A stretch of 5,081 nucleotides of DNA from Candidatus Sumerlaeota bacterium (GTDB taxonomy: Bacteria; Sumerlaeota; Sumerlaeia; MWCT01; JAGHBZ01): positions 1 through 5,081 of the forward strand of contig JAGHBZ010000432.1 in NCBI GenBank assembly GCA_021160705.1, given 5' to 3'. Made by a program: the position numbers and the translations under genes. The notes under the pieces were generated by a model, which made no database searches, was not told the DNA's origin, and worked only from the letters and a program-made list of their open reading frames with translations. Numbering within the stretch: position 1 is the stretch's first letter; every line of letters starts with the position of its first letter. Shown here piece by piece: positions 1 through 5,081 of this stretch.

Positions 1-23
1 CATCTATTATATGCTAAAAACAG

Positions 24-31
24 AAAGGGAG
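24..31 (+). promoter_or_regulatory. Ribosome binding site of gcvPA
   Basis: The stretch AAAGGGAG lies four bases before the ATG at 36 and matches the purine-rich Shine-Dalgarno type. It supports that start, which also gives the expected GcvPA N-terminus. Only 35 bases precede the gene, too few to identify a promoter. Confidence 0.7.
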
Positions 32-35
32 ACGT

Positions 36-1361
36 ATGGAGTATATTCCACTTACCAGTGAAGATATTAAGGAGATGCTCCGCTCTATCGGAGTCTCATC
101 AATAACTGAGCTCTTTTCTGATATACCAGAGGAAGTATTATTGAAAAGACCATTGAACCTGCCCCCGCCATTGACAGAGATGGAAATCAAGCGGGAGATT
201 GACGATATTCTTAGGGGAAATAAGTATAGTGAAAGAATTTTTCTGGGTGGTGGTGCTTATTTCCACTATGTGCCTTCAACGGTTAACTATGTGTTAAGGC
301 GTGGCGAATTTTACACTTCATACACACCATATCAGCCTGAAATGAGTCAGGGGATTCTTCAGGCACTGTTTGAATTTCAGTCAGTGATGAGCGAGCTCAC
401 TCACGCCGATGTGACAAATTCGTCAATGTACGATGGAGCGACTTCACTGGCTGAGGCAGTGCTTATGGCTGAAAGAATTAAAAAGAGACAAAAGGTGTTG
501 GTAGCCAGAAGTCTCAATCCTCTGTACAGAGAGGTTCTTCACACTTATGTTGAGCCTCGTGGAATGACAATTGATGAGGTAAATTTTGGTATTGAAGGAA
601 GGATAGATTTAGATGAACTGGAACAAAAATTGAAGGAAGGATTTTCCTGCTTTGTTGTCCAGTCGCCGAACTACTTTGGGATAATTGAGGATATTGTGGA
701 GATAGGAAAACTCGTGAAAGAAAGTGATACACTTTTTGTTCTTTCTATCACAGAGATGATGTCGCTTGGTATTTTGATTCCACCTTTTGATTGTGGAGTG
801 GATATACTTGCGGGTGAAGCACAATCATTTGGTATTCCGCTTTATTTTGGTGGACCGTATATTGGAGTGCTCCAGGCAAAGAAAGATTACATCAGACAGA
901 TGCCGGGCAGAATAGTCGGAGAAACGCAAGACGCTAATGGAAAACGTTGTTTTGTGATGACGTTGCGCACACGTGAGCAGGATATAAGACGTAGCAAGGC
1001 GACATCAAATATATGTTCAAATCATACATTGAACGCTCTGGCAGTGCTTGTATATCTTTCAACCATTGGTCCAGAGGGGTTCAAAAAGATTGCGGAGATT
1101 AATTACAAGAAAGCGCATTATCTTGCCAGAAGATTTGAAGAAGAAGGGTTTTCTTTGACGTTTAGTGCGCCATTTTTTAATGAGTTTGCGGTAAATATGC
1201 CCTTTGCCGAAGAAGACCTGAGAGAAAAACTATCCAGAGCGAAAATCGCGGGTGGTATTGCCTTAAAAGATTTTGGGTTATCATCTTATCTTTTTGCGGT
1301 AACAGAAATGAACTCAAAAGACGACATAGAGTTACTCATACGCTCAATTCTGGAGGGATGA
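36..1361 (+). CDS. gcvPA: Glycine dehydrogenase (decarboxylating) subunit 1, GcvPA
   Basis: This is the N-terminal-half subunit of the two-subunit P-protein of the glycine cleavage system. With GcvPB it decarboxylates glycine using PLP and passes the aminomethyl group to lipoylated GcvH in the cytoplasm. The protein has 441 residues, normal for the family. Family landmarks in order are the start YIPLTSEDIKEML (3-15), GGGAYFHYVPS (71-81), EFYTSYTPYQPEMSQG (91-106), SMYDGATSLAEA (130-141), QSPNYFGIIED (209-219), GGPYIG (272-277), MPGRIVGET (289-297) and KATSNICSNHTLNALA (321-336). This subunit is a type I fold PLP-enzyme relative but is not expected to carry the PLP lysine, which sits in GcvPB. 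The start at 36 has a good ribosome site and gives the usual N-terminus. The stop codon abuts the gcvPB start. No truncation or frameshift is visible. The identification rests on motif recognition rather than a search, but the match is strong over the whole length. Confidence 0.97.
   Translation: MEYIPLTSEDIKEMLRSIGVSSITELFSDIPEEVLLKRPLNLPPPLTEMEIKREIDDILRGNKYSERIFLGGGAYFHYVPSTVNYVLRRGEFYTSYTPYQPEMSQGILQALFEFQSVMSELTHADVTNSSMYDGATSLAEAVLMAERIKKRQKVLVARSLNPLYREVLHTYVEPRGMTIDEVNFGIEGRIDLDELEQKLKEGFSCFVVQSPNYFGIIEDIVEIGKLVKESDTLFVLSITEMMSLGILIPPFDCGVDILAGEAQSFGIPLYFGGPYIGVLQAKKDYIRQMPGRIVGETQDANGKRCFVMTLRTREQDIRRSKATSNICSNHTLNALAVLVYLSTIGPEGFKKIAEINYKKAHYLARRFEEEGFSLTFSAPFFNEFAVNMPFAEEDLREKLSRAKIAGGIALKDFGLSSYLFAVTEMNSKDDIELLIRSILEG
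1352..1356 (+). promoter_or_regulatory. Ribosome binding site of gcvPB inside the gcvPA 3' end
   Basis: GGAGG lies five bases before the ATG at 1362 and inside the last codons of gcvPA. Because the stop codon of gcvPA (1359-1361) touches the gcvPB start, ribosomes finishing gcvPA are placed directly at the next start. This suits equimolar production of the two subunits. Confidence 0.85.
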
Positions 1362-2780
1362 ATGAAGACCTTAAAGGAGCTTTCAAAGAAGGGAAGTAAT
1401 AAATTTGCAATCCCGGAATGCGATGTTCCTGATATAGATATTGCTATTGAAGCGAAACTGCGTAGAGGGGATATAGAGCTGCCGGATGTTAACGAAGTTA
1501 CTCTGATACGGCATTTTCTGAATCTCTCACATAAGAATTATGGTGTTGACCGTGGGTTTTATCCACTTGGCTCCTGCACAATGAAGTATAATCCGAAAGT
1601 AAGTGAAGACATAGCTGAGAGAGGTGAATTTCGTTTACTCCATCCATTGCTTCCCGAGAAAGAGGTCCAGGGTGCTTTAAGGTTGATGTGGGAGCTCTCG
1701 GAGTATTTAAAAGAAATTACCGGAATGGACGCCTTCACACTTCAGCCAGCTGCAGGTGCTCATGGCGAATTTACAGGAATAAGAATAATTCGGGAATATT
1801 TTAAGGATAAGGGCGAGAGGCGAACAAACGTCATTGTACCAGACTCCGCACACGGAACAAATCCAGCCTCCTCCTCAATGGGTGGATTTAATGTGATTGA
1901 AATTCCTTCAAGAGATGGAATAGTTGACCCGGACTCGCTTACGAAAGTCGTGGATGAACACACGGCTGCCCTTATGCTTACCAATCCCAATACAGTCGGT
2001 CTGTTTGAGCGACACATCCTGACAATAAGTGAAATTTTAAAAGAAAAGGGAGCATTACTCTATTATGATGGCGCAAATCTTAATCCTCTTTTAGGCATTG
2101 TCAGACCGGGAGATATGGGTTTTGATGTTGTTCATATAAACCTGCATAAGACATTTTCCACTCCGCATGGCGGAGGCGGTCCGGGTTCAGGACCCCTGGG
2201 GGTAAAGAGTTTTCTTCAGGACTACTTACCTCATCCAATCGTTGAGAAAAAAGGTTCGCATTTTTATTTCAAGAAGCCAGAAAAGTCTATTGGAAAAATC
2301 AGCAGTTTTTATGGTAACTTTATGGTATTTCTCAAGGCATATATATACATACGGATGTTAGGCTATGAAGGACTAAAGAGGGTCGCAGAAATATCAGTCC
2401 TGAATGCCAACTACGTTAAGGAAAAGTTGAAGCACTACTTTCCACCCGCGGTTGATACTATTTTCAAACACGAATGTGTGCTCTCAGGAAAACCGTTCAG
2501 GAAATATGGAATAAGAACTTTTGATATAGCAAAAAGGCTGATGGATTATGGATTTCATCCACCAACCATCTATTTTCCGAAGATTGTTGACGAGGCACTT
2601 ATGATTGAACCAACTGAAACTGAGACAAAGGAAACCCTTGATGAGTTTATATCAGCAATGATAAATATTGCTAAAGAATCAACAGAGAATCCAGAGATTG
2701 TAAAGAAGGCACCTCATTCAACAGAGATACAACGCCCGGATGAAGTAAAAGCAGCAAGACAACCAAGACTTAAATGGTAA
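1362..2780 (+). CDS. gcvPB: Glycine dehydrogenase (decarboxylating) subunit 2, GcvPB
   Basis: This is the PLP-carrying subunit of the split P-protein. It pairs with GcvPA to decarboxylate glycine and transfer the aminomethyl group to GcvH. The 472-residue length is normal for the family. Landmarks are FYPLGSCTMKYNPK (66-79), HPLLPEKEVQG (94-104), QPAAGAHGE (128-136), DSAHGTNPASSSMGGF (161-176), TNPNTVGLFE (207-216), YYDGANLNPLLG (234-245) and the PLP site HINLHKTFSTPHGGGGPGSG (258-277), with Lys263 the expected Schiff-base lysine followed by the glycine-rich loop. Further landmarks are HECVLSG (370-376), YGFHPPTIYFP (396-406) and EPTETET (416-422). The start has a GGAGG site and no gap to gcvPA. 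The C-terminal tail after about residue 440 is polar and less conserved. All key residues I can recognise are present, so it should be active. Its last codons overlap the next gene by 7 bp. Confidence 0.97.
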   Translation: MKTLKELSKKGSNKFAIPECDVPDIDIAIEAKLRRGDIELPDVNEVTLIRHFLNLSHKNYGVDRGFYPLGSCTMKYNPKVSEDIAERGEFRLLHPLLPEKEVQGALRLMWELSEYLKEITGMDAFTLQPAAGAHGEFTGIRIIREYFKDKGERRTNVIVPDSAHGTNPASSSMGGFNVIEIPSRDGIVDPDSLTKVVDEHTAALMLTNPNTVGLFERHILTISEILKEKGALLYYDGANLNPLLGIVRPGDMGFDVVHINLHKTFSTPHGGGGPGSGPLGVKSFLQDYLPHPIVEKKGSHFYFKKPEKSIGKISSFYGNFMVFLKAYIYIRMLGYEGLKRVAEISVLNANYVKEKLKHYFPPAVDTIFKHECVLSGKPFRKYGIRTFDIAKRLMDYGFHPPTIYFPKIVDEALMIEPTETETKETLDEFISAMINIAKESTENPEIVKKAPHSTEIQRPDEVKAARQPRLKW

Positions 2781-3664
2781 ATACAATGGGTAGCAAAGTG
2801 AAGACGAGTAAAATAGCATACGTGTTAATATGTTTGTGTTTTTTGATTGGGTGTAAGCGTCTCCATTTCATTGAGCAGTGGCACAGGGAAAAGAAAATAG
2901 CCACAGCCGAATCCGAAGATGTTATCTGTAAAATAGGCGACATCACACTAACTAAAGAAGAGTTCCAGCAATTATGGGAAGCCTTTATTGAAAAGAACAG
3001 GCTAAACGATAAAACTGTGCAGGCAATTGCACGCCCCCAGTTCCTTGAACAATTAATTGAGCAATTTTTGATAATCGCTTATGCCAGAGAGAAAGGAATG
3101 GATAACGACCCACGATATATTCGTCTTCGGGAAATGGCAGAACGCCAGGTACTAATTGACTTTACTCTGAATAAGACACTTTATTCCACGATAACCGTCT
3201 CTGAAGACGAGCTCACTACATATTATTATCACCACATTAAAGAATACACCATTCCAGCGAGGGTACAGGTCAGGCATATTTTAACCCGAACCAGAGAAGA
3301 AGCAGAGAATGCATTGAAACGCATACAGGCAGGCGAAGACTTTGAGAGCGTTGCACGAGAAGTATCTATACATTCCTCAAAGATTAATGGAGGTATATTG
3401 CCTCCATTTTCCCGTGGCACTTACGATAAGGACTTTGAGGAGATGGCGTTTCGGCTTAAGGTCGGTGAAGTCAGCCCTATTGTGAAGAGTAGTTTAGGGT
3501 ATCATATCATTGAAAAGACCGGCGAGAGTCCAGAGCAGATTATCCCCTTGAGTGAGGTCAAAGATAAGATTCGCGATGATATTATTCGGCAAAAAAAGAA
3601 GAAGTTATATGAAGAGTTTATTAAACAACTAAGAAGCGAATTTCCAGTGGTGATTTATGAATAG
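2774..3664 (+). CDS. Parvulin-type peptidyl-prolyl isomerase, predicted lipoprotein
   Basis: This is a predicted extracytoplasmic foldase of the PrsA/SurA class that would catalyse or assist proline isomerisation in exported proteins. Residues 14-27 form a hydrophobic segment ending in the lipobox LIGC (24-27), so Cys27 should be lipidated. A SurA-N-like helical region runs from about 49 to 150 (CKIGDITLTKEEF near 52-64). The parvulin domain spans about 163-250, with VRHIL (166-170, His168), GEDFESVAREVS (187-198), GG (206-207), the DFEEMAF region (220-226), VGEVSPIV (230-237) and GYHIIEK (242-248, His244). A lysine-rich C-terminal helix follows. The gene overlaps gcvPB by 7 bp and the next gene by 8 bp. 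The start is uncertain: ATG 2774 is used here, but ATG 2786 or GTG 2798 would keep the whole lipoprotein signal, and none has a clear Shine-Dalgarno site. The length (296 residues) fits a single-parvulin lipoprotein. The family call is strong, but the exact orthology to PrsA or SurA is open. Confidence 0.88.
   Translation: MVNTMGSKVKTSKIAYVLICLCFLIGCKRLHFIEQWHREKKIATAESEDVICKIGDITLTKEEFQQLWEAFIEKNRLNDKTVQAIARPQFLEQLIEQFLIIAYAREKGMDNDPRYIRLREMAERQVLIDFTLNKTLYSTITVSEDELTTYYYHHIKEYTIPARVQVRHILTRTREEAENALKRIQAGEDFESVAREVSIHSSKINGGILPPFSRGTYDKDFEEMAFRLKVGEVSPIVKSSLGYHIIEKTGESPEQIIPLSEVKDKIRDDIIRQKKKKLYEEFIKQLRSEFPVVIYE
3649..3654 (+). promoter_or_regulatory. Ribosome binding site of the SurA-like gene
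   Basis: GGTGAT lies two bases before the ATG at 3657, within the last codons of the preceding PPIase gene. It matches the part of the Shine-Dalgarno consensus that follows AAGGA. The spacing is short but, together with the 8 bp overlap, it supports the start at 3657 and suggests translational coupling. Confidence 0.5.
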
Positions 3665-4574
3665 AGTACGTGTCATCGGTGTGTTGATTTTTTGTGTATG
3701 GGGACTCCTCCTGCACGCACAGACCATAAGTAATCGTATTGTGGCTACCGTCGGTAATGAACCTATTACATTACTTGATGTAAAACAACAATGGCTCCTT
3801 ACAGTGCTTGAGAGTGAGGGGGTTTTTTTATCGCTCACACCTACAAATGAAAAACTCCGTGCAGTGCTCAATGGGATAATCGAAGACCACTTGCTGGTTA
3901 AATACGCTGAACAAAAAAATCTTGCTGTTAATGAGCAGATTGTTGACGAGAACGTTCAGCGTAAATGGGATAGAATCTTAAGAAAAATTAACTCACATAA
4001 GGAGTTGTCTGATTTACTCGAAGAACTTGGACTGACAGAGGAACAACTCAAGGAGTTATATCGTGAACGCGAAAAGAACGACCAGCTTATTGCCCAGGTG
4101 ATGGTTCCGCGTCTTTCTGTAACGCAAAAGGAAATTGAAGAATATACCAGACAATTAAAAGAGAAAAAAAAGCCACTTATCACATATCGACTTAGTCAGA
4201 TTTATCTGACGTTTACACCGGATACGCGAGAATCAGTAATCAAGAAAGCGTATAGTCTTCTGGAAGAATTATCAGGTGGAGCGAGTTTTGCTGAGCTGGC
4301 AAAACAATATTCCCAGGACCCATCAAAAGCAAATGGAGGAGACCTGGGGTATCTGGACGCTGGTCAGTTTGACCCCAGGGTTGAAGACGCTATCAAAAAT
4401 CAGCCTGTGGGGAAAGTGTGTGGTCCAATTGTAGATGAGCACTCCGTTCGGATAGTAAAAGTCACCGACAAAATTACCCCCCGTGATAGGATATTCCGCA
4501 AAAAATATTATACTCTGAAAAAATCCTTGATTGACAAACTCCGCAAAAAGACAAACATAAAAATATTCCTTTAA
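3657..4574 (+). CDS. SurA-like periplasmic chaperone with a degenerate parvulin domain
   Basis: This is a predicted exported chaperone of the SurA/parvulin family, likely acting in the periplasm on outer-membrane or secreted proteins. Residues 1-21 look like a type I signal peptide, with a basic start (MNRVR), a hydrophobic core (about 7-19) and probable cleavage after LHA (19-21). A SurA-N-type segment follows, beginning NRIVATVGNEPITLLDV (26-42), with charged helices to about 170. One parvulin domain covers about 176-270: LSQIYLTF (179-186), GGASFAELAKQYSQDP (207-222), NGGDLGYLDAGQF (226-238), VGKVCGPIV (251-259) and SVRIVKV (263-269). Two positions that are normally histidine in active parvulins are Gln181 and Arg265 by eye, so isomerase activity is doubtful and a chaperone role more likely. 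At 305 residues it has one parvulin domain, whereas E. coli SurA is longer with two. It is the last gene of the cluster. No intrinsic terminator is seen after its stop. Confidence 0.85.
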   Translation: MNRVRVIGVLIFCVWGLLLHAQTISNRIVATVGNEPITLLDVKQQWLLTVLESEGVFLSLTPTNEKLRAVLNGIIEDHLLVKYAEQKNLAVNEQIVDENVQRKWDRILRKINSHKELSDLLEELGLTEEQLKELYREREKNDQLIAQVMVPRLSVTQKEIEEYTRQLKEKKKPLITYRLSQIYLTFTPDTRESVIKKAYSLLEELSGGASFAELAKQYSQDPSKANGGDLGYLDAGQFDPRVEDAIKNQPVGKVCGPIVDEHSVRIVKVTDKITPRDRIFRKKYYTLKKSLIDKLRKKTNIKIFL

Positions 4575-4707
4575 CGCATCCAGCCAGTTTAGATTCCCGG
4601 CGAGAATTAACTCTGCGGAAAAAATTATCTTCAGATAAAGGTTAAGTTTCAGGATATATTGAATAGAATATGCAGTTTTGCAAAAAAGTGTCACAAACAA
4701 TCCAGCC

Positions 4708-4793
4708 TTTCCTGGTCTCCTGGTTTCCTTATAAATAAACACTTAATATTGGGTTCTGTTTCTTATTTATAAGGAGACCAGGAATCCAGGAGA
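4708..4793 (+). repeat. Long imperfect inverted repeat in copy 1
   Basis: Bases 4711-4738 are nearly the reverse complement of 4763-4790. Read as + strand RNA, the 28 positions give 25 Watson-Crick pairs, one U-G wobble (4725/4776) and one two-base mismatch (4716-4717 against 4784-4785). Three more pairs, one of them a wobble, extend the stem to 4708/4793. The loop is 24 bases. No T-tract follows, so it is not a classic terminator. Each arm contains a tandem 8-mer (CCTGGTCT-CCTGGTTT on the left; CCAGGAAT-CCAGGAGA on the right). Confidence 0.9.
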
Positions 4794-4800
4794 TAAAGCA

Positions 4801-4840
4801 ATCTGTACATCATTCCCTAATCGTTGGGTAAGGAGCAGAT
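4801..4840 (+). repeat. Second stem-loop domain of copy 1
   Basis: ATCTG (4801-4805) can pair with CAGAT (4836-4840) and encloses CCTAA (4816-4820), TCG, TTGGG (4824-4828), a small hairpin with one U-G pair. The same layout recurs in copy 2 at 5036-5075, where the inner hairpin is the perfect CCTAA-TCG-TTAGG (5051-5063). Confidence 0.55.
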
Positions 4841-4859
4841 AATAACTGAAAGAAACATA

Positions 4860-4905
4860 CCCGGTGCTCACGCACTGGGCTACAGACAGGTCGTTCCTTC
4901 GGAAC
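4860..4905 (+). repeat. Two-hairpin element between the repeat copies
   Basis: CCCGGTGC (4860-4867) pairs with GCACTGGG (4872-4879) around a TCAC loop, giving 8 pairs including one G-U. After the linker CTACAGACAGGTC (4880-4892) comes GTTCC (4893-4897), TTC, GGAAC (4901-4905), a perfect 5 bp hairpin. It is more GC-rich than its surroundings and unrelated to the flanking repeat. Its design recalls short intergenic repeats I believe occur in several bacterial phyla, but that is memory and not verified. No T-tract follows either hairpin. Confidence 0.6.
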
Positions 4906-4944
4906 TATACTGTTGCAAAAAAGAAATACCATAAATAATCTTGG

Positions 4945-5081
4945 CTTTCCTGTGTCTCCTGGTTTCCTTATAAACACTTAATATTGGGTTTTGTTTCTTA
5001 TTTATAAGGAGACCAGGAATCCAGGAGATAAAGCAATCTGTACATCATTCCCTAATCGTTAGGTAAGGAGCAGATAATAAC
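4945..5081 (+). repeat. Structured intergenic repeat, copy 2 (reaches window end)
   Basis: This is the second copy of the unit at 4707-4846, about 98% identical apart from two short indels. The long hairpin pairs 4949-4974 with 5001-5025, with one bulged base, the same two-base mismatch and the same U-G wobble as copy 1. The left arm has lost four bases (TAAA) relative to the right arm, so copy 1 looks closer to the ancestral form. The window ends at the last matching base, so its true 3' boundary and any further copies cannot be seen. Confidence 0.9.

Larger units (their letters stand above)
4707..4846 (+). repeat. Structured intergenic repeat, copy 1
   Basis: This 140-base unit matches 4945-5081 almost perfectly. 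The differences are a 4-base indel (a second TAAA at about 4735-4738), a 1-base indel near 4714, and two substitutions (C at 4755 versus T; G at 4826 versus A). Similarity probably begins earlier, since TTGCAAAAAAG stands 29 bases before copy 1 (4678-4688) and 32 bases before copy 2 (4913-4923), with a diverged stretch between. The unit holds a long hairpin (4708-4793) and a smaller stem-loop domain (4801-4840). It has no coding capacity conserved between copies. It could be a MITE, a REP-like element or a structured RNA. Strand is assigned by which transcript would fold better. Confidence 0.9.
4575..5081. other. Non-coding tail with structured repeats
   Basis: No convincing gene is present here on either strand. 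From 4575 to about 4677 I see only AT-rich sequence with weak short hairpins. From 4678 to the window end there are two copies of a ~140-base structured repeat, separated by a different two-hairpin element. No tRNA, rRNA, CRISPR pattern or transposase fragment was recognised, and there is no clear intrinsic terminator for the upstream operon. Confidence 0.7.

Noticed and set aside
5..10. TATTAT upstream of gcvPA as a -10 promoter box
   Set aside because: The -35 region lies outside the window, and a short AT-rich match alone is not evidence. The gene may be internal to a larger operon.
4594..4620. Hairpin-like TTCC...GGAA with GAG/CTC shortly after the last gene, tested as operon terminator
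   Set aside because: The stem is interrupted by a large internal loop, and it is followed by A residues instead of T on the + strand.
4619..4638. Possible - strand terminator: hairpin TTATCTGAAGATAA followed by six T on the reverse strand
   Set aside because: The stem is only 5-6 pairs and almost all A-T, and no - strand gene in the window would need it.
4670..4738. Possible 22-residue peptide (ATG at 4670, stop at 4736-4738) running into the first repeat
   Set aside because: There is no ribosome site at a sensible distance, and the 1-base and 4-base indels in copy 2 would break the frame, so it is not conserved between copies.
4323..4742. 139-codon open frame on the - strand overlapping the SurA-like gene and the tail
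   Set aside because: Most of it is the antisense of a clear gene, its start lies inside the first repeat copy, and the product shows no recognisable domain or ribosome site.
4823..4829. GTTGGGT (and GTTAGGT at 5058-5064) fits the integron attC R' consensus GTTRRRY
   Set aside because: No matching RYYYAAC partner lies at a suitable distance upstream. The half-site instead belongs to a local hairpin with CCTAA, and no integrase or cassette gene is seen.
4707..5081. CRISPR array
   Set aside because: Only two long (~140 base) units with a ~98 base gap are present. They are self-complementary over most of their length and no cas gene is seen.

Overview
The window carries four tightly packed genes on the + strand (36-4574), followed by a 507-base non-coding tail built largely of structured repeats (4575-5081). 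The genes are gcvPA and gcvPB, the two subunits of the split form of glycine dehydrogenase (P-protein of the glycine cleavage system), and then two exported parvulin/SurA-type peptidyl-prolyl isomerase-chaperones. The first of these is a predicted lipoprotein and the second has a type I signal peptide. Spacing is 0 bp for gcvPA/gcvPB, with overlaps of 7 bp and 8 bp at the next two junctions, so this looks like one transcription unit. Its beginning lies upstream of the window, where other glycine cleavage genes such as gcvH or gcvT could sit.

The organism cannot be named from this sequence. The two-subunit GcvP, the Shine-Dalgarno sites, the fairly AT-rich and lysine-rich coding style, and an exported SurA-like protein next to a PPIase lipoprotein suggest a diderm bacterium. 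It may be an uncultivated or deep-branching lineage (candidate WOR-3/Stahlbacteria-like phyla are one possibility), but this is inference only.

GcvPA and GcvPB together decarboxylate glycine with pyridoxal phosphate (PLP) and load the aminomethyl group onto lipoyl-GcvH in the cytoplasm. The two chaperone genes would act beyond the inner membrane on secreted or outer-membrane proteins. No shared biochemical role with GcvP is evident, so the pairing looks like operon packing, although the overlapping reading frames suggest coupled translation.

The tail holds two near-identical copies of a ~140-base element about 238 bases apart. Each copy has a long imperfect hairpin (24-31 bp stem) followed by a smaller stem-loop. 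Between the copies is a different element made of two compact hairpins. The second copy runs into the window end, so an array may continue. No protein gene, tRNA or convincing terminator was found in the tail. It is the least ordinary part of the window.
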